Shown here: one piece after another, positions 1 through 6,670 of the stretch
How positions within the stretch are numbered: the first letter of the stretch is position 1
Layout of the letters: each line of letters starts with the position of its first letter
Source: Bdellovibrionales bacterium
GTDB lineage: Bacteria; Bdellovibrionota; Bdellovibrionia; Bdellovibrionales; JAMPXM01
DNA: 8,713 nt
Assembly (NCBI GenBank): GCA_005792225.1
Contig: SXSP01000528.1
Location: 1-8,713 of the forward strand
Direction of reading: 5' to 3'
Made by a program: the position numbers and the translations under genes
The notes under the pieces: model-generated
Told to the model about the DNA's origin: nothing
Database searches by the model: none
What the model saw: the letters and a program-made list of their open reading frames with translations, nothing else

Positions 1-1073
1 GAACCCAGGCCAATGCCGATCAACGAAAGGAGATCGACGAGGGCGACTCGAAAGACGAATCCCTCGGGGAGCTGACTTCCGAAGAAAACCGGAGCCGCGG
101 CCGCCGAAGCTTGAACCCATAATGTCGCGATCACGATCGCGAGCGCCATGAGGATCATCACTTGAAGCACGTAAAGACCGCCGGTCTTCAACCGACTTGC
201 GCCGTTGACGAGGAAGATCGCGGCGTTTTTCAACCTGTCCTGAAGGAAGATCTGCAAAATGTAGAATGCTCCCGCCCACGAGAGCGCGAAAACGATCATG
301 ATGACCGCGCCAAGATAGAGACCGAAGAAGCGAAAAAATCGATCAAAACCGCGGGTGGTGTCGTCGGGCGTCCTTAAAAAAATGTCTGGATCCTGAAGCG
401 AGGCTTTCACGCGAGCCGAGGCCGTTTCAACCGTAAGACCGGCAGGGAGCTCGAGGTAAAGTCTGTGAAAAACTTGTGCGCCGAACTGCGTGAGCTTCGT
501 ATCGGCCACGTATTTGAGACCGATGTAGAGGCGCGGAGCGATGCCGATCGCTCGACCCGACCCCGGAGCCTCTTCGATCTGAGCGTCGATTCGGAAATCC
601 GCCTGACCGATTCGAATCGACTCACCAACCTTTAAACCGAGTTGAGCGAGAACTTCGGGATACGCCCAGGCGATGCGCTCGTTGGAAAGTGCCGCGGCGT
701 TTTCAACTTTCTGACCCTTTAACTTGAATTCACCGATGAGGGGAAAGGTCGCTTCCTCCGCTTTGACTTCAACGAGAGTCGCATTCACCGGCCCTCGCGC
801 CATCGTGACGAACTCGGTTTCGCGCACCATGCGAATCGGCTGCAAGACCGTTTGCACCGCCTCGATTTCCTCGGGCTTAAACGGGCGCATCGCACTCACC
901 GCGAGGTCGGCTGAGAGCATCTGTCTCGAACGTTCCGACAAATAAGAATCAACCGACGTGCGAAGCGAGCCCGCAAAGAGCGGTCCAATCATTCCGATCG
1001 AGAGAATAAAGAGCACCGTCAGGAGTTTTCGGCCTGAGTGCCGGAGTTCGCGCAGGGAGAGTTGAACGATCAT
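1..1073 (-). CDS. ybbP: YbbP-like FtsX-family ABC transporter permease, N-terminal part (3' end outside window)
   Basis: This is the membrane subunit of an ABC transporter of the FtsX/MacB-like superfamily, which usually extracts or moves lipids or hydrophobic molecules at the inner membrane. About 357 residues are visible. One transmembrane helix lies at about residues 17-36, followed by a long periplasmic domain (about 40-245) resembling the first soluble domain of E. coli YbbP, including LGLKVGESIRIG and IAPRLYIGLKYV. Two more helices lie at about 248-272 and 299-320, and a fourth begins at the window edge. YbbP-type proteins are about 800 residues with two FtsX units, so roughly half is missing to the left. 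The ATG at 1073 is preceded by a GAGG Shine-Dalgarno with about 8 nt spacing. It lies 10 nt after the ATPase stop, so the two genes should be cotranscribed. The substrate is unknown; the YbbP call rests on remembered similarity. Confidence 0.85.
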   Translation of the reverse strand, partial: MIVQLSLRELRHSGRKLLTVLFILSIGMIGPLFAGSLRTSVDSYLSERSRQMLSADLAVSAMRPFKPEEIEAVQTVLQPIRMVRETEFVTMARGPVNATLVEVKAEEATFPLIGEFKLKGQKVENAAALSNERIAWAYPEVLAQLGLKVGESIRIGQADFRIDAQIEEAPGSGRAIGIAPRLYIGLKYVADTKLTQFGAQVFHRLYLELPAGLTVETASARVKASLQDPDIFLRTPDDTTRGFDRFFRFFGLYLGAVIMIVFALSWAGAFYILQIFLQDRLKNAAIFLVNGASRLKTGGLYVLQVMILMALAIVIATLWVQASAAAAPVFFGSQLPEGFVFRVALVDLLSLIGIGLG

Positions 1074-1083
1074 TCGGAAGACC

Positions 1084-1782
1084 TCAACCGAAGGCTGCGG
1101 GGCGCTCGGTTCCGAGCACTCCGGAGTCCATGTAAAGGAGACGACCGCATCGTTCGGCGACTTTTGGATCGTGGGTCGCCATCACGAGCGCAAGCTTCTC
1201 GGTCTCCGCGAGTTTGAAAATCAAGTCGATCACGTCGCGACCGGTTTTCACATCGAGGCTTCCGGTCGGTTCATCCGCGAGCAAGATCTCGGGCCGCATC
1301 ACGAGAACGCGCGCGATCGCGACTCTCTGACATTCACCGCGACTCATCGTATCGGGAAAGTGATCCGCCCGGTGGCCGAGACCGACTTTCTCGAGCATCT
1401 CGCGCGCTCGAGCGTCGGGATCGGCGACTCGATTTAGGTCTAGAGGCAAACGTACATTCTCAAATGCGGTCAGATGATCGAGAAGATGAAACTGCTGAAA
1501 CACGATGCCGATGTGCCGTGCGCGAAAGGCATTGAGATCCCGATCGCTAAACTGCGCAAGTTTTTTCGATAGGATCTCGATCTCGCCAGAACTGGGAGCA
1601 TCCAGACCCGCGAGGAGCGAAATGAACGTTGATTTCCCGCAACCGGAGCGACCCATGATCGCCACCGTCTCCGGTTTATCAACCGTGAGCGAGACTCCCT
1701 TTAAGATCTCGAGTTTCTCCGGGTTTCCATCGGGACCTACTTGCTCAAAAGCTTTACGGACATTTTCGGCTTTGAGGATCAC
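1084..1782 (-). CDS. ybbA: YbbA/LolD-like ABC transporter ATP-binding protein
   Basis: This is the cytoplasmic ATPase subunit of the transporter whose permease follows it. The 232 residues cover one nucleotide-binding domain: Walker A GRSGCGKST at 44-52, Q-loop VFQQFHLL with Gln96, a signature region at 146-150, Walker B ILLADE at 166-171 with catalytic Glu171, D-loop SLD at 175-177 and switch His204 in MATHDP. The architecture is that of the LolD/MacB/YbbA group. The signature reads MSRGECQR where the family normally has LSGGEQQR, so the first signature glycine is an arginine. The start is GTG and shares the four bases GTGA with the stop of the upstream esterase gene, implying translational coupling. 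The next gene begins 10 nt after the stop. A LolD-type role is possible, but the neighbouring esterase and YbbP-like permease favour YbbA. Confidence 0.92.
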   Translation of the reverse strand: MILKAENVRKAFEQVGPDGNPEKLEILKGVSLTVDKPETVAIMGRSGCGKSTFISLLAGLDAPSSGEIEILSKKLAQFSDRDLNAFRARHIGIVFQQFHLLDHLTAFENVRLPLDLNRVADPDARAREMLEKVGLGHRADHFPDTMSRGECQRVAIARVLVMRPEILLADEPTGSLDVKTGRDVIDLIFKLAETEKLALVMATHDPKVAERCGRLLYMDSGVLGTERPAAFG

Positions 1783-2405
1783 AGGAGTTTCTCCAGTTCA
1801 CGTGCGACATTCTTCGCGATGACTTCATTACCCTTGGCGTTGGGATGTTTTCCATCCGATTGGTTTAGACCTTTGTCGAGAGCAACCCCTTCGAGAAGAA
1901 ACGGCATGAACGCGACTTTCTTCTCTTGCGCGAGCTCCTTGAAGACTTGCTGAAAAGCTCTAGTGTAATCCGCTCCCAAGTTTTCGAAGACACGCATGCC
2001 GGCGAGGAGAACCTTAACTTTGTTTTCCTTCGCGAGATCGATGGCCTGCGCGAGATTCTTCTTCACGACTTCAACCGGAGTTCCCTTGAGACCGTCGTTC
2101 GCTCCGAGAGCCAAGACCAATATTTCTGGTTTGGTTTTAAGGAACCAGCGAACGCGCTTGTCAGCCTCCGCGGTGACACTTCCGCTGATGCCGCCGTTGA
2201 TGATCTTCACTTTATGACCTTTGGCGGTTAGGATTTCGCCGACTCGCTCCGGAAACGCTTCTTCCTTTTTAACGCCGTAACCAGCGGTGATTGAGTCACC
2301 GATGAAGAGAATGACGCGTTCGCTCGATTGCGCGAGCGCGTGCGACGGAAAAGTTGAAAGCAGAATGAGAAAACTGGCGGTAACTAAAGCGATCAAACGC
2401 GACAT
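1779..2405 (-). CDS. tesA: TesA-like periplasmic GDSL (SGNH) esterase: acyl-CoA thioesterase I / lysophospholipase L1
   Basis: This is a 208-residue SGNH hydrolase expected to cleave thioester or ester bonds of acyl chains in the periplasm. A signal peptide (about residues 1-25, hydrophobic core LIALVTASFLILL, cleavage after ALA25) precedes the mature enzyme. The conserved blocks are visible: block I GDSIT with nucleophile Ser38, block II with Gly71/72 in NGGISG, block III GAND at 101-104 with Asn103, and block V DGKHPN with Asp184 and His187 completing the triad. The length equals that of E. coli TesA. The open frame extends upstream to about 2618, but that extension runs into the divergent desaturase gene. 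Only the ATG at 2405 places the signal peptide at the N-terminus. No strong Shine-Dalgarno precedes it. It is the first gene of a three-gene unit with the ABC transporter. In E. coli tesA is divergent from ybbAP; here it is co-directional and overlapping. Confidence 0.93.
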   Translation of the reverse strand: MSRLIALVTASFLILLSTFPSHALAQSSERVILFIGDSITAGYGVKKEEAFPERVGEILTAKGHKVKIINGGISGSVTAEADKRVRWFLKTKPEILVLALGANDGLKGTPVEVVKKNLAQAIDLAKENKVKVLLAGMRVFENLGADYTRAFQQVFKELAQEKKVAFMPFLLEGVALDKGLNQSDGKHPNAKGNEVIAKNVARELEKLL

Positions 2406-2412
2406 CCGAAAC

Positions 2413-2441
2413 AGCCTATGTTCGAAGTGAACAGGTGTCAG
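2413..2441 (-). promoter_or_regulatory. Candidate promoter for the tesA-ybbA-ybbP unit
   Basis: Read on the minus strand, CTGACA (2441-2436, five of six matches to TTGACA) is followed after 17 nt by TAGGCT (2418-2413, three of six matches to TATAAT). Transcription from it would begin almost at the tesA ATG, giving a nearly leaderless message. That would fit the lack of a clear Shine-Dalgarno there. It is a weak consensus-based call. Confidence 0.2.
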
Positions 2442-2475
2442 GATATTTTTGGGTGGTAATTCTACGCATCGCACG

Positions 2476-2481
2476 TATGAT
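2476..2481 (+). promoter_or_regulatory. Candidate -10 box for the desaturase gene
   Basis: TATGAT lies 30 nt before the desaturase start and matches five of six bases of the sigma-70 -10 consensus. No convincing -35 hexamer is found at 16-18 nt upstream. If this is the promoter it depends on an activator or a different sigma factor. The 106-bp region 2406-2511 must hold the promoters of both divergent units. Confidence 0.25.
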
Positions 2482-2501
2482 GACGACGTAGAAGTAAATG
2501 T

Positions 2502-2506
2502 GGAGG
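2502..2506 (+). promoter_or_regulatory. Ribosome binding site of the desaturase gene
   Basis: GGAGG ends 5 nt before the ATG at 2512. It fixes this start and is the strongest Shine-Dalgarno in the left half of the window. Confidence 0.7.
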
Positions 2507-2511
2507 AATGA

Positions 2512-3642
2512 ATGTCTGAAATCCCCGCCAACCCCGGCCGCGGCCGTCCTATTTGGCACAATATCATCTTCATGTCGGTCACTCCTGTGTTAGCCGCGAT
2601 CTTAGTTCCGCTGCACATCTATTACTACGGAAACTCTTGGGGCCTCTGGGCCATGTTCGCCGTTTTCTTCGCCGTCAACAACATGACGATCACGAGCGGC
2701 TACCACCGTTACTTCTCGCATCTGAGCTACGAAGCACATCCGCTCGTTCAGTTCTTCTACATCTTCATCGGCGCGGGCGCGTTCCAAGGCACCGTGCTTC
2801 AGTGGTGCACGGATCATCGTCGGCATCACCGCAAAGTGGACGGTGTTGAAGATCCATATTCGATCAACAAAGGCTTCTGGTATGCCCACATGACGTGGAT
2901 GTTTCACGTCGATCCGCACGCGGGTCCTTACCCAAAAGATCTCACGTCGAATCGCCTGATCATGTTCCAACACAACTATTATGTTTGGATCGCGGCCTTC
3001 ATGGGCTTTATCATGCCCGGCCTGATCGCTTGGGCGTTGGGCTTGAGCTTCTGGGGCGGAGTCCTCATCCCAGGACTCTTGAGGATCGTCCTGACCCAAC
3101 ACTCAACTTTCCTGATCAACTCGGCCGCACACTGCTTCGGTAAACAAACTTATACCGATAAACACTCGGCTCGCGATTCGTTGATCATGGCGTTTCTGAC
3201 CTTCGGCGAGGGCTATCATAATTTCCACCACTCGTTCCAGCTCGACTACCGGAATGGCACCCGTTGGTTCCACTGGGATCCGACAAAATGGTGGATCAAA
3301 GGCCTCTCGCTCGTAGGCCTAGCGACGAAGTTGAAAGAGGCTCCCCGTGAGGAAATTCTGAAAGCGCGCCTCGCGATGGAAGAACGTCAGATGATCTCGA
3401 CGGGCGCATGCGCGACCCGCACGGCCCAACTGAAGCAGCAGATCGTGGAAGCTCAAAACAAATTGAAAGCTCTCCGGATCTCTTACCTGAATGCGAAACG
3501 CGATCTTTCGCTCAAGAGCGACGAGGTGAAACGCAAAATGCGCCTCGACATGCGCCTAGCGAAGCTCGAGTTCAAAACCGCCTATGGACAATGGCGCGCG
3601 TTCCGCCGCCAGTGGAAGCGCTCAACGGCAGCGGCTAGCTAA
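2512..3642 (+). CDS. Membrane fatty-acid (acyl-CoA/acyl-lipid delta-9 type) desaturase with C-terminal coiled-coil tail
   Basis: This is a di-iron integral membrane desaturase that introduces a cis double bond into saturated acyl chains, using O2 and an electron donor, to adjust membrane fluidity. The 376 residues contain the histidine clusters of the stearoyl-CoA desaturase family: HRYFSH at 65-70, HRRHH at 102-106, NSAAH at 203-207 and HNFHH at 236-240. Hydrophobic pairs lie at about 17-60 and 155-195. DYRNGTRWFHWDPTKWWI (about 245-262) is typical of the family C-terminus. About 100 further residues (roughly 277-370) are charged, Lys/Arg-rich and predicted by eye to form a long alpha-helix or coiled coil. 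No cytochrome b5 or ferredoxin domain is visible. The ATG has a GGAGG Shine-Dalgarno 5 nt upstream. It is followed 11 nt later by a membrane-anchored gene of unknown function, and it is divergent from tesA. Confidence 0.95.
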   Translation: MSEIPANPGRGRPIWHNIIFMSVTPVLAAILVPLHIYYYGNSWGLWAMFAVFFAVNNMTITSGYHRYFSHLSYEAHPLVQFFYIFIGAGAFQGTVLQWCTDHRRHHRKVDGVEDPYSINKGFWYAHMTWMFHVDPHAGPYPKDLTSNRLIMFQHNYYVWIAAFMGFIMPGLIAWALGLSFWGGVLIPGLLRIVLTQHSTFLINSAAHCFGKQTYTDKHSARDSLIMAFLTFGEGYHNFHHSFQLDYRNGTRWFHWDPTKWWIKGLSLVGLATKLKEAPREEILKARLAMEERQMISTGACATRTAQLKQQIVEAQNKLKALRISYLNAKRDLSLKSDEVKRKMRLDMRLAKLEFKTAYGQWRAFRRQWKRSTAAAS

Positions 3643-3653
3643 TCAGGCTCAAA

Positions 3654-4811
3654 ATGGGGAAGAACACGGCACGTTGGGTAGCATACGTCCTCGGCCTCGC
3701 TCTTCCCCTTTTCGTTCTCTCTCTCACCGCGGTTCATATTCTCTACCGCATCAACGTTCGACCCTACCTCGAATTCGCGCGCGACTCGCAAGCTAAGAAT
3801 CTCCAGGCGTACCTGGAGGACATCAACTATCTCTCACGCTTCGAACTCCTCCGCCCCCGAACTCAAGGAACCACCGACGCCGGCACGGTTCTCAACGCCA
3901 AAGTTTTTTGGGCACCGAAGCCCGAGGATTTCCGCCTCACTCACCCGGGAGCTGCTAAACCCATCGTCCCTCCGCCCATCCGCGAGGAACTGCTCAGGCT
4001 GCGCTATGAATGGATGGAAAAGAGCTTTAAAGCCCGCCGGATGAAAGCCGACCTGAGCTTCTTCGATCATCTGCGCAACTTCGATCACTGGAACATCGAA
4101 ATAGGAAGCCCCATCGAGGATCTCACGAAGGCGCACCTTTTCATTCCGCCCGTGCGTCTCCCGATTCCCGAAGTATCCGATCTTCTCGCGGCAGCGAAGC
4201 TCCGCCTCATGCAGGGAGATATAAACAAGGATTCATTAAAAGCATTGAGCGACGTTCGCGAGCTCGCGCGCCTCCTCCTTACGACCGAGAGCATGCAGAT
4301 GGTTTTGGCGGGCCTCGCGATTCTCGATGAAGAAAGAATGGCTTACCGTCACTTCGTCGATAAGGGTGTCCTCGAGAGTACGGCCTGGAGCCCGGTTGAC
4401 CGTAATATCACCCGCCGCGCCCGCCGAGCGATCCTCGCAACACGCGAATTCCTTCATCTCTGGACACCGGAAGCTTCAATCAAAGAAATCTTCTTGGGTG
4501 TCAATCTTCCGCCCGGCTTTTGCGCGGCCGCAAACGAGGCGTTTCCCATCAACTATTCGCTCCGTCCTTTGCTCGAGCCGCGTCTGATCTTCGAACTGAG
4601 TTTGCGAAACGAATATAAAGTCATCGATTCGGTTTTCGAGCGCGCGCAATCAGGCTGTCGATTGCGGTATCTGAAGGGCCTCGCCGAGGCCGACGCATTT
4701 GACATCGACATACCAGCACCGCTCGTCTTAAGCCGAATTCCTTACTCGCGCAAAGTTTTCGCCCTCCGCCTGAGCGTTCTGAACTTTGGCGGCTTTGACG
4801 CTTACAAATGA
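3654..4811 (+). CDS. Membrane-anchored protein of unknown function
   Basis: I do not recognise this 385-residue protein. It begins with a short basic stretch and one hydrophobic segment (about residues 8-31), so it is probably a signal-anchored inner-membrane protein with most of its mass in the periplasm. The remainder is mixed, with helical charged stretches (about 108-145, 175-235, 250-270, 305-345). It has a Pro-rich patch PIVPPPI near 103-109 and two isolated cysteines (290 and 335). No catalytic motif or repeat is evident. The start is 11 nt after the desaturase stop with a weak AGG Shine-Dalgarno, so it is very likely cotranscribed. A role in lipid or envelope function is only a contextual guess. 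Its stop overlaps the convergent histidine kinase gene by 10 bp. Confidence 0.8.
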   Translation: MGKNTARWVAYVLGLALPLFVLSLTAVHILYRINVRPYLEFARDSQAKNLQAYLEDINYLSRFELLRPRTQGTTDAGTVLNAKVFWAPKPEDFRLTHPGAAKPIVPPPIREELLRLRYEWMEKSFKARRMKADLSFFDHLRNFDHWNIEIGSPIEDLTKAHLFIPPVRLPIPEVSDLLAAAKLRLMQGDINKDSLKALSDVRELARLLLTTESMQMVLAGLAILDEERMAYRHFVDKGVLESTAWSPVDRNITRRARRAILATREFLHLWTPEASIKEIFLGVNLPPGFCAAANEAFPINYSLRPLLEPRLIFELSLRNEYKVIDSVFERAQSGCRLRYLKGLAEADAFDIDIPAPLVLSRIPYSRKVFALRLSVLNFGGFDAYK

Positions 4812-5950
4812 GGAACTCCGGCAAAAGGCCGAGCATCAATCGGGATATCGAGAGTAAAAGTCGTTCCCCGTTCGGGCGCACTGTCGACACCGATGCTCCC
4901 CCCGTGAGCTTCCGCGATCGATCTCACAAATGCTAACCCCACCCCACGAGGACGCGTGAAGACCTGAAAGAGCATCTCCTGCTCCTCAGCCGGAATTGAA
5001 GTTTCCTCGCCGTGAATGCGAACGATAAATCGACCGTCGATTTGATCCATCAAAATGCGGATGACGGTCCCATCGCCCCCGTGCTCAAACGAATTCTGGA
5101 TGATGCCCCTCAATGCGCGCCGGAGATGTTCCTCACTCCAGTATCCACGAACACCTTTGCCAAAAATTTTCACGCGCTTTCGTTGGTCCCCAGGGAGCTC
5201 CTGAATCACTCGCGCTAGAAGTTGATCGAAATCGTGCTCACGCATGTCGAGTTCCGGCCCCACTCCCAGCATGACTCGCGCCGAATCCAAGAGCTGATCG
5301 ATCAACTGCTCGGCACGCCGCGAATGAAGCACGATCATTTGCGCCATCTCTCGAATCTCCGCACGCTCACCCGACTCCGGCAAACGTTCGACAACCTTAT
5401 TGATCACATCCGTGCAGATCTGAATCGCGCCCACGGGATTGCGCAAATCGTGGGTCAACGTCGCGACGAATTGCTCGCGCAGTTGACCCTGTATGAGAAG
5501 ATACGACGTCAGCGAATCCCGAATTGCCGCATCAAAAGAAAGTACAACGACTCGGTACTCATCTGGCGTCATCACAGTCGACCGCGCCAAGGTATCGAGA
5601 ATCACCGCGCGCAAAATCTGGTATTCGCATATGACCTGAGCAGGATCAAACGCCGTGAGCCGTGCTCGTTCATTGCCGTGCTCTTCCGCGATATTGTTTC
5701 CTTCCGTCGCGGTCGTCCTCGAATGCTCCGGCGATAGCGCCTCCACGAGATGGTCCAAGAAAGTCGGAAGTGTGTTGATGAGGATCGGCCGCTCCAAATT
5801 CCGCGCGCTCGAGATCTCCGCCCGAGTTCGCTTCATCCATTCCGCGAGAATCGCATCGCGAGAGTCTGCGAGAACCTCGGCCGCCAGCGGGCGCTTTTGG
5901 CTTCCCGATTTCCGAATATGACGCACGTTTTGATCTAAAGTGTTTTCCAT
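4802..5950 (-). CDS. Orphan sensor histidine kinase with RsbRD-like N-terminal domain; atypical ATP-binding domain
   Basis: This is a soluble, cytoplasmic two-component sensor kinase of 382 residues with no membrane segment. Residues about 30-150 resemble the RsbRD-type N-terminal helical domain (ILAEWMKR, INTLPTFLDHLVEALSP) common before HisKA in soil bacteria. The HisKA H-box THDLRNPVGAIQ at 165-176 carries the probable phosphoacceptor His167. A HATPase_c domain follows: N-box IIQNSFEHG at 283-291 (Asn286), an F-box-like LFQVF at 327-331, and a G2 region GVGLAFV at 336-342 followed by AEAHGGSI. The G1 box reads IHGEETSIP, where relatives have DxGxGI or the VHNEGPPIP variant, and the lid between F and G2 is nearly absent. 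No response regulator lies in this window. The ATG at 5950 has only a weak Shine-Dalgarno. Catalytic competence is uncertain. Confidence 0.9.
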   Translation of the reverse strand: MENTLDQNVRHIRKSGSQKRPLAAEVLADSRDAILAEWMKRTRAEISSARNLERPILINTLPTFLDHLVEALSPEHSRTTATEGNNIAEEHGNERARLTAFDPAQVICEYQILRAVILDTLARSTVMTPDEYRVVVLSFDAAIRDSLTSYLLIQGQLREQFVATLTHDLRNPVGAIQICTDVINKVVERLPESGERAEIREMAQMIVLHSRRAEQLIDQLLDSARVMLGVGPELDMREHDFDQLLARVIQELPGDQRKRVKIFGKGVRGYWSEEHLRRALRGIIQNSFEHGGDGTVIRILMDQIDGRFIVRIHGEETSIPAEEQEMLFQVFTRPRGVGLAFVRSIAEAHGGSIGVDSAPERGTTFTLDIPIDARPFAGVPHL

Positions 5951-5992
5951 GAGCCATCTTTACCCCACTCGCGCACGATTGCCGGCACGGAG

Positions 5993-6082
5993 ATGATGAG
6001 TTTCGGTGAAGAGCTCTACGCAGAGACAAAATGGCAGCTCTGTCGAGAAGTTGAACAGCTGGACATCGCTACAAAACCTTAA
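5993..6082 (+). CDS. Possible 29-residue small protein
   Basis: An ORF with two adjacent ATG codons (5993 and 5996) and a TAA stop lies in the otherwise gene-free 195-bp region between the divergent kinase and exported-protein genes. The peptide is charged and helix-like (FGEELYAETKWQLCREVEQL), unlike random translation. GGAG sits directly before the first ATG, only 3 nt from the second, which is closer than ideal. It could equally be the untranslated leader of the downstream genes. No family recognised. Confidence 0.25.
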   Translation: MMSFGEELYAETKWQLCREVEQLDIATKP

Positions 6083-6145
6083 CACCCCGGCACAACGCTT
6101 GCTCTACCCACCCGCAAACCACCCATACCCGAAACGGAGTTTCGA

Positions 6146-6667
6146 ATGAAAAACGTTCTCGCCTTCGCTCTTACAGTTCTCACGATGTCTTCAGCCTTCG
6201 CACAACAACTTCAACAGCCCGATATCCGTGAGCGCCAGCGCGAAACAGGCGCCTTCAGCGTGATCGAAGACTCCGTCGGTCAGTGCTCCGCATCGAGTAT
6301 TCTCCCGATGCTGGATCTCCTCGGTAACGCCACCGCAAAATCTGAATTCGACTACGTCGTCTGCAAAGAAATCGAAACATATCAAGTCGCGGTTTCGGGC
6401 AAGTTCTGGAACACAAACGAAGCCCCCATCGCCGGCTCCGAAAAGAAATCTTACGTTCTCGAACGCAAAAAAGGTGGCTTGAGCCAAGTCGTTTACGGTC
6501 AGCTCGTGAACCCGAACGACCCCCAATCGGGACGCCAAGTTGACATGTTCCAATTCATGCAAGCTTCAAACGCCGTTCGCACCGCTTGCACGGCTCAACG
6601 CTCGGCTCTCTCGCAAAGCCAACGTCCTAAGTCGCAAACACCTTGCGCGAACCAAGTTCTCCGCTAA
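6146..6667 (+). CDS. Exported protein of unknown function with four cysteines
   Basis: I do not recognise this 173-residue protein. A clear Sec signal peptide (basic start MKN, hydrophobic core VLAFALTVLTM, SPase I site AFA19|Q20) sends it to the periplasm or outside. The mature part has cysteines at about 47, 73, 148 and 167, which could form two disulfides. It has a central beta-like region (KSEFDYVVCKEIETYQVAVSG, about 65-85) and a Gln/Ser-rich C-terminus (SALSQSQRPKSQ). The ATG at 6146 is preceded by GGAG with 7 nt spacing. It is followed after only 3 nt by another exported-protein gene, so the pair probably forms a functional unit. Confidence 0.82.
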   Translation: MKNVLAFALTVLTMSSAFAQQLQQPDIRERQRETGAFSVIEDSVGQCSASSILPMLDLLGNATAKSEFDYVVCKEIETYQVAVSGKFWNTNEAPIAGSEKKSYVLERKKGGLSQVVYGQLVNPNDPQSGRQVDMFQFMQASNAVRTACTAQRSALSQSQRPKSQTPCANQVLR

Positions 6668-6670
6668 TTC

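Noticed and set aside
2406..2618. Upstream extension of the TesA reading frame
   Set aside because: It overlaps the divergent desaturase coding sequence and would bury the signal peptide about 70 residues inside the protein.
2602..3102. 166-codon minus-strand ORF
   Set aside because: It is fully antisense to the histidine-box region of the desaturase; the composition reflects the opposite strand's codon use.
5222..5737. 171-codon plus-strand ORF
   Set aside because: It is antisense to the histidine kinase, whose motifs are unambiguous; the Arg/His-rich product has no recognisable feature.
6010..6041. Hairpin from AGAGCT / AGCTCT as a terminator or riboswitch
   Set aside because: The stem is only six base pairs with a 20-nt loop and no T-run follows.
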